Below, one piece after another: positions 12,299 to 23,260 of a DNA stretch of 64,000 nt. How positions within the stretch are numbered: the first letter of the stretch is position 1; the number at the start of each line of letters is the position of its first letter. Made by a program: the position numbers and the translations under genes. Under the pieces are notes generated by a model that was given only the letters and a program-made list of their open reading frames with translations, had not been told where the DNA came from and made no database searches. This DNA is from Calliopum simillimum (taxonomy: Eukaryota; Arthropoda; Insecta; Diptera; Lauxaniidae): NCBI GenBank assembly GCA_951812925.1, contig OX638369.1:29562392-29626391 (forward strand), read 5' to 3'.

Positions 12299-13203
12299 GG
12301 GAGCCGGTGACAGTAAAACTGCACTTACATGGATTTTCAAAATTTTTACATGAATGGATAGTGTGGTCATAGGTACAATTTAAGCTTGGTGTGCCGCGAT
12401 TTATCCTGGCACCACTATTTTTTAGCAATTTTTGAAATTTGCATTTTTGGAAGCAAATCGCACTCATACGGATTTTAATTTAAAAAACGCCAGTTTGTTG
12501 CAAATTTTTTTTAATTGAAGAAAAGTTTGGTGTGCCAACTGATATCCTGGCACAAAGATCTGGCACACCGATTTAAAGGACATAAATGCAAAGAAATTTT
12601 TTTTTTTTTTTTTTTAATTTGCTTGTTATAGCTCTACTTGGTGACATAGTACAAAGCTTAACCAAAATACCTGTCATACCAATTATATCTAGTCCAGCGA
12701 TGAACATTAAAACCATTTGAAGAGTGGAACGTTAAAACGTCAAAATTAGCCAAGAAAAGCAAAATTTCCGTGCAAATATCACTATAAAACACGAACAACC
12801 ATTCATCGCTGGACTAGATATAATTGGTATGACAGGTATTTTGGTTCAGCTTTGTACTATGTCACCAAGTAGAGCTATAACAAACAAATTAAAAAAAAAA
12901 AAAATTCTTTGCATTTATGTCCTTTAGATCGGTGTGCCAGACCTTTGTGCCAGGATATCAGTTGGCACACCAAACTTTTCTTCAATTAAAAAAAATTTGC
13001 AACAAAATGGCGCTTTTTAAATTAAAATCCGTATGAGTGCGATTTGCTTCCAAAAATGCAAATTTCAAAAATTGCTAAACAATAGTGGTGCCAGGATAAA
13101 TCGCGGCACACCAAGCTTAAATTGTACTTATGACCACACACTATCCATTCATGTAAAAATTTTGAAAATCCGTGTAAGTGCAGTTTTACTGTCACCGGCT
13201 CCC
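12299..13203. repeat. 905 bp fold-back element with arms of about 400 bp
   Basis: The ends are GGGAGCCGGTGACAGTAAAA and its reverse complement. The arms (about 12299-12707 and 12801-13203) stay aligned throughout, including GATATCCTGGCACAAAG and CTAGATATAATTGGTATGAC. They flank a unique spacer of about 95 bp (12708-12800). Similarity between arms is well above 90% by eye. The 63-codon frames on both strands are mirror images of the same non-coding repeat. No target duplication is obvious. Confidence 0.85.
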
Positions 13204-13648
13204 GGACTATATGTAAAGCTGTAGGAGCATTCGTATGTCAAATTTAATACCTCTGCATATCACCGGGCATTGGTGTAGCTGTCTAAAGAGGTGCGGCCAG
13301 TGTTTTTCTTTTTTTTTTAATTTTATTGAAAAAACGCTTACCGCAGCATTACAAATAAGCGCTTCAAAAACCCTTTTTTAATAAGGCTGCGGTAAGCTTT
13401 TTCTCGCCTACATCCTATGACATGCAATGTTAAAGAGAAAGAATAGTTCTTATGGAGCGGAAGCGCTTATTGGTGAAAAAGATGCACTTCTTTTCCCCTT
13501 GGGCATGAACGGGAAGTAGAAAAAATCCTTTATAGAACGACCAAATATCTCGAAAACCAGAGACCTAAATGATTATGAGCACTTAACGTTTTCCCTTGCG
13601 TAACTAAAAACCAGGTATAAATATTGTTGATATCCGACGGCCATCTTA
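13204..13648. other. Unassigned sequence with a short hairpin
   Basis: Contains the hairpin GCTTACCGCAGC (13336) / GCTGCGGTAAGC (13387) around a loop of about 40 nt. Nothing coding is recognised. Confidence 0.35.
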
Positions 13649-13720
13649 GCGCATTAATTCAGCTTATTAGAGCATCGCCTAATAACGCGAAAGTTGTGGG
13701 TAAGATTCACCATGGATACG
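13649..13720 (+). pseudogene. tRNA-Ile(AAU)-like relic
   Basis: The stretch GCGCATTAATTCAG..TTAGAGCATCG..CTAATAACGCGAAAGTTGTGGGT lines up with the D-arm, anticodon arm (AAT kept in a CTAATAA loop) and variable region of eukaryotic tRNA-Ile(AAU). The T-loop is damaged: TTC-GATCC has become AAGATTC, which removes a working B box. The acceptor stem no longer pairs cleanly. Read as a dead tRNA gene or the head of a tRNA-derived SINE. The identification is from memory of the tRNA-Ile consensus. Confidence 0.5.
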
Positions 13721-14600
13721 AAATTTATTTCTTTCAGTCTCTGTGTCCTCAAGAAACGAATTCCAGTTTATACAAAATATTAAAGCTGGTGCGATTATTA
13801 ATGGTAAGCAGTATTTCTCCAAAGTTTTACTCTACTTAACCCATGCATTTATAAATGTTTTACTCTGCAACACTTGCAAAAGTACATATTTTCAAAAAGT
13901 TTATCAAAATATAATTCAGCCAACGAATCAAGCAGTCCAACAATTCAACCATTCAACCATCCATCCATCAAAACACGTTACATGAATCGCCGCTAACTCA
14001 AGTGAATTGCAAGCAATGTGGTGTTAGATTGATTCGCTCCGCTTGTCAGAGTTTGCCAGCAGGCCGAGGTTTGTTTTATAAATATTATTGCTGTTCGATT
14101 TTTAGCATGTAGGTGTGAAAATTTTTTCCAAAAAAAAATACTTTTTTTTTTTTGCTATGATATGAATTTTATCTGATTTCCCTTTTATCATATACGAGTA
14201 GTTGCATTAAAGTGCTTGGAGTCATTCTTTAAAAAAAAAATACTTATTCACTTGGAAAGTGTTATGCGGCAAGTAAAAAGGAGTAAAATGATAACTTAAA
14301 AAAATGCACATGACGTCAACTGCCAGCATGTGTACGTATTTTAAACATTTCAAAATATTAACAAAAGGTTACTGCAGAAGAAATATATAATTTTAAAAAT
14401 AAATTTTCAGCTGTTGCATATAAAAAAAAATTAAGAAAAAAGCGATAGAAAAGTCTTAAGGGTTTGTCCCTATATGAACTAAATTCTAAACCCCTTTCTT
14501 TGCAAACAACCAAGATTTGCTTTTTTCGTTTGCCTAGAGGACGTCACTTCTCCCATACATGGTCTTCCAAATGCTGCGCCGAGTCATAAAGTGAAAAAAC
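13721..14600. other. Unassigned intergenic sequence
   Basis: Overlapping short frames at 13624-13985 have no domain or codon signal. A CAACCATTCAACCATCCATC-type simple repeat occurs near 13940. The rest is A+T-rich with homopolymer runs. Confidence 0.3.
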
Positions 14601-14610
14601 GCAAGAGCTG

Positions 14611-14862
14611 ATGAAACATTTCTTTTTGATGGGAGTAAATATCATTGAAACAAAAGCTTGGCATGATTCGGACTCAGTACCAAGAAAATTGACCATTATT
14701 GACTGGTTTGCTGAATTTAAACGTGGTAGTACGAACACCGATGATACACTACGTTCTGGTCACCCAAAAGAGGTGGTAATACTGGTAAACATCAAAAAAT
14801 CCACAAAATCCTTTCAGCAAACCGTAAAGTGAAGTTGCAAGAGATAGCTTACACCATAAATA
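14611..14862 (+). pseudogene. mariner transposase, N-terminal fragment
   Basis: The plus-strand frame carries a mariner DNA-binding region, ending EFKRGSTNTDD, then RSGHPKEVV and VKLQEIA. That is the paired-type helix-turn-helix and the GRPK-like linker of the family. It stops abruptly at 14862, where a second mariner begins at a TA. The catalytic half is not seen beyond the second element. Confidence 0.75.
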
Positions 14863-15850
14863 CGAGGGTAATCCCAAAGTAATGATTATCGGATATTTGT
14901 AGAGCACATAAAAATATGAAAAAAAAAATGTTTTTGCTTCCTCATATATCAACTAGGTCAACATAAAAAAATCATATAAATAGGTCACGATTCCCGGGAG
15001 GTACGTTCATTTGAAAACGAACAGTCGGAGAGAAAACATCATGGAGAATGGAGAAAAACAAAATCAGAGCTCTCATCAAGTACCTCTGTTTGAAAAAAAT
15101 GTCCACAAAAAGACATACACAGCGACCTAGTGAAAAGATTGGGGGACTCTGCTCCTCCATGTTACACAGTTGCGCGCTGGGCAAAGGAGTTTAAGCTGGG
15201 TAGAATATCCACAAAAAAAGAACATCGCGAGGGACACGTCCCTCACTGCAGACAACGTGAAAAAAGTCGAAGATGTCGTGTTGGCAGCGGATCGAAGATC
15301 ACATATGACAGTGTTCAAAGAATTTTTGTGAACGAACTGAATATGAAAAAGATAACTGCGCGTTGGGAGCCGAGAATGTTAATTGACCAGCAAAAGAAAA
15401 AAACGAGTCGACATTTCGAGGGCGAGTTTCGAAAAGTTCCAAGCGGATCAAGAAAATTTTTTGTCTCGTTTCGTGACCGTGGACGAGACCTGAATTCAAC
15501 ATTTTGATCCGGAAACCAAACAGCAGTCAATGACTTGGAACGAGCCTTTTCCCTGACGCTGAAGAAATTCAAGGTGTCAAGTTTGGCAGGTAAGGTTATG
15601 GCGTCCATTTTTTGGGACGCTGAAGGAATTATTATGCTGGAATACTTGGAAAAGGGAGCCACTATTACAGCTCTTACTACGCAGATCAACTAAGAAGATT
15701 CCTGGAAGCCATTAAGGAAAAAGGCAAACTACGAGCTGGAGTGTTGTTTCACCAAGACAACGCACCGGCTCACAAAGCCATATGCAAAGAAAGAAATGAT
15801 ATATCACCGAAACAATGTTCCGTGACAAAAGTCTTTGGTTAAGCAGACTT
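14863..15850 (+). mobile_element. Second, degenerate mariner inserted in the first
   Basis: Starts at a TA with CGAGGGTAATCCCAAAGTAA, a typical mariner terminus. A transposase then runs through several frames: HTH region with VARWAKEFKLGR, then KITARWEPRMLIDQQK, KFKVSSLAGKVMASIFWDAE, and VLFHQDNAPAHK with the catalytic Asp. Stops and frameshifts occur at 15505, about 15690 and later. The 3' end is lost near 15840. The protein family resembles mariners with WDAEGIIMLEYLEKG. Inactive. Confidence 0.8.
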
Positions 15851-16668
15851 AAAATAATGTGCTCGCTGGTAATAGATCGCTGAAACAAACGCCTATTTTA
15901 AGGCCAAAGATAAATCACTTACAAGAAACGTATCGAAATGTTAGGTTAGTAATAATAGTAATTTTCTGGCTTCATGATTTTCATCTATCAGAAACTTCCA
16001 GTTTTTAAGGCGAAATTCATTAATTTCAATAATGCTAATGTTTGAGAAGCGCTGAAGTGTTTGTATTGCTCTACAGGGAAACTAAAACAATTGTGTTTAA
16101 GACCGGAAACTTTTCAGCCGATGTGTAGGTTTAAGTGGCGGAAAATTAGCCACACATAGACCAAATAGGTCCATAGTGATAGCCGATGTGTAATTATCGA
16201 ATGAAATCTAAATGTATCGAAGCCTAGCAAAAGTTACATAAATTGTTTCATGACAAATAAGAAGGATAATGATGTGATCAACACAGTATTATTTCTGGCT
16301 TAAGCCCGTCTATTGTTTACGAATGAGAAACTTCATTATACTGACCCTGATGAGAAGAGAATTCTTATCACCACTTTTAGTATGGATGACAAAGTCATTA
16401 AAACTCTGTTGTTCTAGCAATGGATCGATTTCCTTTTTTGGCAGTTTTTACTAGATTTTCTTGCGCCAGTTTTTCAAATACACATACGTTCCACTAAGTA
16501 TTATGTTCTTTGAACAATTTTCTTATATTCTAAGTACCAGTGTTATTCCATTCTCATCTACAAATGTTTCTACATTTCATTTTAAATTAGAAGAGCAATT
16601 TAAGTAACTCTTTCGTCCTTTTTTTTTTTTTGGTCTCTTTGGTCATGTCAAGTCAACTTATAAATTTG
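15851..16668. other. Unassigned intergenic sequence
   Basis: No coding or repeat structure identified. A short imperfect repeat around AAGTGGCGGAAAATTAGCCA (16132) contains a local hairpin. Confidence 0.3.
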
Positions 16669-16788
16669 TTAGTTCTGCTTAATGTTTACACTTGGTATGA
16701 TGCAACGTAGCGCAGAAGGAAACGCATCTAATTTGTTGTCTGAAAATCGTTTGTGCAATTGTTCTATTTGCCGCTTCACCGCATCCAT
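16669..16788 (-). CDS. Candidate short coding exon, unknown product
   Basis: A 39-codon minus-strand frame starts in a good context (AGCACCATGG) and reads MDAVKRQIEQLHKRFSDNKL, continuing DAFPSALRCIIPS before a GTAAAC that could be a 5' splice site. Composition is balanced, with use of GCG, GTG and CGG unlike the surrounding A+T-rich DNA, and the first 16 residues would form an amphipathic helix. No family is recognised. It may be the first exon of a gene running leftwards, a small peptide, or chance. Confidence 0.28.
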   Translation of the reverse strand: MDAVKRQIEQLHKRFSDNKLDAFPSALRCIIPSVNIKQN

Positions 16789-18009
16789 GGTGCTACTTGG
16801 CTACTTGTTGTTTGCCGTCGTATTTTACTTTTAGTTGTTACTTTTTGATTTTCCAAGGAATTTCCGGCTTTCATTACCAAATTCAAAGGAATTCACAACT
16901 TTTTAGGAGTAAGTTGAGTAAGTAGTTCGGAAAATTAGGAGACCAAAACGATTTTCTATTCGTCTATTTAAGCTAAAGGGTTTCGAATGAAAACATAGGC
17001 TCACCCGGATAAAGCAATTCTCTATACCAACTGCTTACTCGCAAATTTTGTTTAAAAAACATTTTTTTTTTTTTCCAATTCTTATTATTTAATTAAATAA
17101 AAGCCACTCACAAATAGCAGTGACAAATTCTATATGAATATAATGAAAATATCTCATGCTTTTTAAGCGTGTTGCTTAATTAATTTAGCGTTTTGGCCAA
17201 AACTTGAAAAACAACCAGAATTAATTAGTGCAACGGCACTAATAAAATGTACGTATGTATGTGAAAATACAAATGTATGTGTGTTTTTGTGAATAATCCA
17301 GATAGACGATGCTTTTGCGATAAAACGTCCAAAACAAGTAAAATAAACAAACAAACAATTCAACGACATGTCGATGATATCGACGTCAATCTCGCGCTCT
17401 TGGCAGTATTTGTAGGTGCGATCGGCAAAAATTCAATTTATCAACCGCTAATTAAGTTAAGTTAATTGTTTCATGCAGACGTTTTACTCACTCCACTGAA
17501 AATCTTTATTGGACTGGCGTCAATGAGAAATGGGTTTTCTTGTTTATTCACTGGTAGGTGCTGTTATTTTATTTGTCTTGCCATTGCTGGCACCAAATAA
17601 GGTCAGATACACTGTATGGTGTGAATAATTATTCGCCCGAAATCTTATCGTTGCATTACTAAGCTATGCTCCTCAGCAAGGTTTTTTTGATTATTGCTCT
17701 TTTAAGGCTATATAGTTGAACCAGTCGTAATACATGATCAACACGCACAAAATTAGGAACTGAGGGATCTATTTTTACTCATAAAATAAAATAAAAAATA
17801 TCAAAATTAGAGTGGTGGCTTAGCAAACAATGCTAAGTCTAAGTAGCTCTGTTACTGCCATTTTAATACCATATAAATGATCAGGCTGGCTGGTAGAAGG
17901 GCTTGTCAGGGACTGGATTAGATGTCTTTTAAAAGAATCTGTATGAATTTTTACATTCTGTTTGTTCTATTTATGAATTTGAGAAGAGGTTCAATATCAG
18001 CGATTTCAC
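16789..18009. other. Unassigned intergenic sequence
   Basis: No further exons could be supported. A frame at 17163-17369 on the minus strand is low complexity and A+T-driven. The sequence just upstream of the candidate exon at 16788 could hold its 5' UTR. Confidence 0.3.
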
Positions 18010-19620
18010 TCAATTCATTTTCCTAGGACTTTAAGCCTGGTTCTATATAGAGCAGAACAGTTGCAGAGAAAGTATTCGAGAGATTCCTTCTCTTTGACAT
18101 CCATACAACTCCAACAGAATAAATTGAAGGGAATACCCAGTCTTTCGACATGTTTAATTGCCGATGGCCTAGTATCCAGAGCAAACTGGAGCGATTCTTG
18201 CAATATCAATGCGATTTCTGGATACCAAGACAAATGTTTTTGAATTGTTAAATGAAGACCAAATAGCTCTGATAATCTTGCAACTTTCTAGAACTTTTAA
18301 GCTGGCATTCGCCTCGGTGAGAAAATGTGAGAAAATTCTTTTATTCACTAGACCTATCGGAGTGTATACACACTTTCGCTCAGAGAGGAGCCATGTCTTA
18401 CTAGTTCATCAGCCTTTTCGTTACCATCAATATTCCTGTGACCTGGAATACAGACGAGAGTAAGTTTGGATTGACGTCCCAATTCGATTAATTTTTTTCT
18501 ACATACCTCAACTAGTTTTGATTTAACCGTAACTGAGTTCAGCGCCTTGATAACGGCTTGAGTGTCAGAGAAAACCGCCACTTGTCTTAAGCTGAAGTTA
18601 GAAGTCTCTACTAGCTTACAGGCTTTGTGAATGGTGTAGACTTCTGCCTGAAAGGCTCTAGTTGAATTAGGTAAGCTAAAGGATTGAGATAAATTGAGGT
18701 TTTTTGAAAATACACCTGCACTCACGTCACAATCCATCTTCAAATTCGTAATTAAAGCTGAGCGTACTGTCTTTCCATTGAGTTCTTTCGAGAAACCATA
18801 CACCAAATGTAATCTGTGGGGCGTTAGAAAGTTTTACTAGCACGGTATATAGGGTGTAGCTGTGATCATAGTTCTTTGCTATGCAGCAACCGTCTTCTTT
18901 GGCTCTAATCGCACAGCTTTAGGAAGTGGCTTTAATGTATGAGGTTGGAGGGAGCAGATGCAAAAGGACGCTGAGAGTTACGGTTGGCCATTATCTCAAT
19001 GCTCCCGTTACACCAACACATGCAGTCTTTTAAACTCTCTCCAGTTTTGTTTGATTGTTTCTCTTACTAGTCGCTGGACACTAAACCAAACAGCCGTAAG
19101 TGAGGAATGGACATATTACGGCTTTATACATCTACAGTACTATTCTTGGTTGAAGTCCCCATTTTTGCTGGAGATTTTTTTTGCAGGCGTAAAAGGCCAC
19201 ACAAATTTTCTTGCATCTTAGTTCTATGCTATACTTATTTCCAATTTAGCTTCGTATATAGAAAGGCTCTAAGATTCCGATTTGGAAAATGGAAGAGATT
19301 GTTTTTTCAATCGAGGAAGGTTAAAGTTATGCATTTTGGTTTTTGTAGTGAAGAGCATGAGGTCCGTTTTTGCTGGGTTAACCCATAGACCACATTCTGT
19401 GGCCCATGAGTATAGCTCAGCCAGAGCTCTTGTCGTAACGTTACTGATCACGTCAAGAAAACTACCTTCACATCATTTTTATTAAGCTGGTGTAGCACCT
19501 TATTGAAAACCATAAGCCAAAGCAGGGGTGAGAATACACCGTTCTGAGGTGTTCCCCTTTTTACTGATTTAAGCATTTGACTTCCCTTGAATGATCCTAA
19601 ATTCAGGCATGGATGCTATC
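18010..19620 (-). pseudogene. LINE fragment: reverse transcriptase end, RNase H and C-terminal Cys region
   Basis: Read on the minus strand in order: an RT block GTPQNGVFSPLLW (about 19560), the thumb-side motif ALAELYSWATECGLWVNPAK (19451-19269), then an RNase H domain (18806-18354) with FQAEVYTI, VAVFSDTQAVIKAL and IPGHRNIDGNEKADELV. A C-terminal Cys-rich segment with WSCMDVKEKESLEYFLCNC (18233-18015) follows. RNase H after RT fits I/LOA/R1-like non-LTR elements. Stops and frameshifts separate the blocks and the catalytic F/YADD box is lost. Confidence 0.8.
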
Positions 19621-20322
19621 CAGTTTATGAAGAAATGCTCTGCTCCTAGCCATATGAGTGCTTTCAATTCCCTTCAACACTGATCAATTCATATAATTTT
19701 TGTCCCAGAAAACGTTTCCACGATGTCTTCGAACAACTGCGTCTCATTGCTACCTTGAGGTTTGAAACAAAAATTCCTTGTGTAGTTTAAGCATTATGTA
19801 ACCTATTCATTTCCATTTCGTTTGTTTTCGTCTGGTAAGCAATTCGGCTTTAGAAATGGATTTCAAGATATGTATATCTTTCCTTCAAAGTGCAAGACGC
19901 TCCTTAGAAGCAAATGGAGCACTCCAGTAACTAGTGTTGATTGTTTCTGTCACTTCATCGGATAGCTACAGTGTTCTCATTAAAACTTAACTTTTGACTA
20001 TTTCAATTGGAAATAGTGCAACAAGTAAAAAGTTTGCACTTTATAAATATTTTGCAAAATTTAACATTAAAAATGTTGAAAACCGGTAGTTACGCAAAAT
20101 GTAAGGTTAAATTCGATTTGGTTCGAAAATACAATACGAAATTGTAAGAGATTTTCAGGTTTCGCAAAATCTTTTACTTATTGTCACTATAGCTGCTTTT
20201 GACAGCTCTTCTGTCATTGACAAACGCTGCCAACTTCGCTTTACCTGTAAATTGATTGTCATCCCATTATTTGCAAAGTTTATTCTAGGCTTCTTGACGT
20301 TTTCATAAAATATAAACTAAAA
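19621..20322. other. Upstream region of Pomp
   Basis: No frame or known repeat is seen. The 120 bp before the start contains TGACAGCTCTTCTGTCATTG (20197), which could be a small dyad or regulatory site. No TATA box at a usual distance, as expected for a housekeeping proteasome gene. Confidence 0.35.
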
Positions 20323-20837
20323 ATGGTATGAAAATAAGTTAAAATCAAGCTGAGTGTAAATAAAAACAATTAAACTTTCCCCACAGGAACCCTCAATTAA
20401 TGTACAACCCCAAGAAACGTCTGTGTTCAAGGCAACACCAACTAGTGCTTTGCCGAATGAACCCAATTGTCAAATGCAAGTTGCATATGTCCATCGTCTA
20501 CACAACTCGGAAGCCAATTATGACAAACATCATTATGAATTGTCTATGAATATGCTGCGCAATCATGAAGGGCTTGGTGCACCACTAAGAATGGGCATGG
20601 AATTACATGCAGCTCGGAAAATTGGACGCCTGCCATTCTTGCAGTCGAGGTAATTGTAAATAATTCGTGTCAATTATTAAACTATTCTCAAATATACATT
20701 GCAGCAACATTATGGAGGATGTTCTCTTGGGTCGTGATGAATTAATTGGCTTTTCCGATTTTCTGAATGTTCCAGAAAATAATGAGTACATGAGACAACC
20801 ACATGCTGTAATGGATAAGGCTTTAGGCATCTTTTAA
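20323..20837 (+). CDS. Pomp: Proteasome maturation protein (POMP/UMP1)
   Basis: Chaperone that helps assemble the 20S proteasome from half-proteasomes and is then degraded. Three exons were read: ATG alone (20323-20325), 20387-20649 and 20705-20837, with introns of 61 and 55 bp having GTATG/CACAG and GTAAT/TGCAG ends. The product is 132 aa, beginning MEPSINVQPQETSV, close to the 141 aa human protein. Conserved blocks are NMLRNHEGLGAPLRMGMELH, then RLPFLQSSN, GRDELIGFSDFLN and the C-terminal LGIF. The splice restores SSN across exon 2/3. Only the initiator Met sits in exon 1, so an annotation pipeline may miss the true start. It is convergent with varicose downstream. Confidence 0.95.
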
Positions 20838-20867
20838 AATTTTAGTTTCTACTTTTAATTGAGAATT

Positions 20868-20873
20868 AATAAA
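20868..20873 (+). promoter_or_regulatory. Poly(A) signal of Pomp
   Basis: AATAAA lies 31 bases after the Pomp stop codon, the only canonical hexamer near it. Confidence 0.7.
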
Positions 20874-21589
20874 ATCGAAATTTTCTAAATAGTTTTTTCG
20901 TAGTTCATTTGGAGAAATTGCAGAAAGTTGTGTGAGACTTGTTTGGAAAAATCAAATCGTTCATTTCTCGGTATAACCTTATTGATTTTGTATTTTACTG
21001 AGGAGGCACTTAATCGTTTATCGAGGATTTGTAACAAGCCCTGCATGATTTTACTTCCACGGAAACATTTTGAGTTCAAAATCTTTATAAACACTGAGGA
21101 TTTGTGATTGGCCACTTAACTCTTTTCTATAGTGAATAAGTGGATTAGTTATCCACTTATTACACTCTGGGGTCATCTTTCGCGATTAAAAGTGGGAAGA
21201 ATTAAGTGATGGACATCCCGAATCTAAAATACCAGAGAAGAAATAATTAAATAAAAAAGTAGATACTTTAAAGTAAACCTTTTAAATGAGATACCAACAT
21301 TTTCATTTCATGTAGTGGCTCCATACACAAAAAAATGCCCATTTGTTATTTGTACTCGATCAACTATCCCGAAACTCTTTAGAAGCGTTGGGCCTGAACA
21401 AAAAATGTCGCTGTTTCGATCCCTGCCTCGGTCTGACTTTTGACTTAACGTTTTCTTTTATAAAGCGCCACACAGTCTATTGGATGCGATTCTAGCCTGA
21501 CAAGTCTTCCCTGATTATTTTTAATTTAAACTAGAAAAGGTGTTACCTTTCAAAAAATTAAATACCCTACACTGCAATCTTTTGAATAT
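20874..21589. other. Intergenic sequence with a possible tRNA-like B box
   Basis: A short hairpin (AATAAGTGGATTAG...ATCCACTTATT, 21133-21163) and the segment GTTTCGATCCCTGCCTCGG near 21414, which resembles a Pol III B box preceded by GGGCCTGAAC. No complete tRNA fold or coding frame is seen. Confidence 0.35.
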
Positions 21590-22195
21590 TTTATTTGTGC
21601 GAGAGGTGCCAGCCCTCTTGGCCAAGTTCATTAAGTTTTTGCTCAGATCTTGTACTTGTGCGAAATTTGATTTAATTGCCTCAAATAATGCTTGTACTGT
21701 ATGGGATATGACACGCCCTCTTGTACGAGTTCGCTTAGTTTTTGTCCAGAGCTTACATTTACCGTTCTTAGTATCTGAGTGAAATTTGGTTGGACTACCT
21801 CAAAAAACGCTTTCAGTAATAATTTTCAAGCTTTTGTTTATATGGGAGGAGCCACGCCCTCTTGTCCAAATTCACCCTGTTTTTGTTCAGAGCTTGTGCT
21901 TATTTCCTTCAGTATTAATGTGTATTTTGGTTGCTTTATCGCAAATAATTCTATAAATATTGCGTTTTGAATATATTTTTTGTATGGGCGGTAGGCGTGT
22001 CCGATTTCACTCATTTTCAATAAGACGAGCTAACTTTTATGACGGAGGCAGTGCACCAAATTATATTTAATTATCTTGCTACCACAAAAATATTAAAATG
22101 ATTTCAACGGACAGACAGACGGACATGGCTACATCGACTCAAATATTATCCGCCCTGTTCCCAATTCCACTTTCACGTGAAAATGGGTATAAAGT
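21590..22195. repeat. Three diverged tandem units of about 130 bp, plus a transposon-like tail
   Basis: Units near 21600, 21712 and 21848 each hold a 'GCC-A/C-GCCCTCTTG' block, a 'GTTTTTG-T/C-TCAGA-C/G-CTT' block and a 'GAAATTTG-T/G-TT' or equivalent. They are followed by ACGGACAGACAGACGGACAT and ATGGCTACATCGACTC (22112-22140), words widespread in fly repetitive DNA. No coding signal: the short frames follow the repeat register. Confidence 0.6.
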
Positions 22196-22919
22196 GGAAT
22201 GCAAAACTTTTTGAAAAGTCGGCATTATGCTACGACTTTTCAATTAATTTTGCTTTTTTAAAGCTGTTCTATCAATCAATTTGAAAAAAAAAATACACAA
22301 GTATAAGCTCCAGTTTTTTCCTTTTTTAGCGAGTAATTCTTATTTTTATTGTAAATGTAATATTGTAACTATTGCTGAAATAAAAAACTCTAACTAAAAA
22401 AATATTTTTTCCGATGACAAGTAAAAAGTCGGCAAATTGGCATTTTCGAAGTCAGTGTTTGTGTGAATTGACATTTCATTATATCGTGGTGTTAGTAAGA
22501 ATAATTCGAAAACAGGATGCCACCTGATTTTATTTCTTAAATTGCAATTGAACATCTAATTAACCCAATAAAATGCACTGCGCATGAAAAAAAATTTTCT
22601 GAAATTCCCTCAAATCAGAGGAAACCCCATAATTGGGCACCTCGCCTAATACACTATTTTGACAGACAAAATTGCGAGCATTTATAATTTCAAGTGCATT
22701 GCAGCAGCCGTTGTTAACGTGAAACTCAATTAAAGTTAATAAATTTAATAAAAAGCATTTTGATTCATAAACCTTGTTTACTTATGTGCATTTTTTAACT
22801 GACAGCCAAAAAGTTTGCATTTCTACTGTCAAAAGTTAAACGTCTTGAACAGTCGTTGAATAGGCTTCACATCCACATCGAAAATAAAAAGTAATCAACA
22901 AGTCTTCGAAATTAAAAGT

Positions 22920-23260
22920 AATTGAAATTACACGGATTACGGAACAGGCCGGTATATAACCATAAAATTGTGGGTGAGGGGTTTTGAAGGTCACTGATTC
23001 CGAATTTAGGATTAACTTTTTTGAAAAAATCGCGGATCCAAAATGGTGAAAAATTTATTCAAAAAATCACTATCAAAACAAAATTGCGGCTAGGGGGGGT
23101 TTTTGAGGTTGCTGATTCCGAATTTGGGATCAACTTTTTTGCAAACAAAATGGTGGATCCTAAATAGCGGATAAATTTTCTACAGAATGATCATATCACT
23201 TCAAAATTATACCTATTGGGAGTTTTGAGCTCGATGGTTCCGAATTCGGGAAATTTTCTC
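22920..23260. repeat. Repeat end and two to three tandem units of about 120 bp
   Basis: 22920-22950 matches the right terminus of the element at 7851-8764 (AATTGAAATTACACGGATTA). Downstream, 'GATTCCGAATTTAGGATTAA', 'GATTCCGAATTTGGGATCAA' and 'GGTTCCGAATTCGGGAAATT' recur about every 110-120 bp with 'GGATCC' between them. They mark a short diverged tandem array. Confidence 0.5.
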
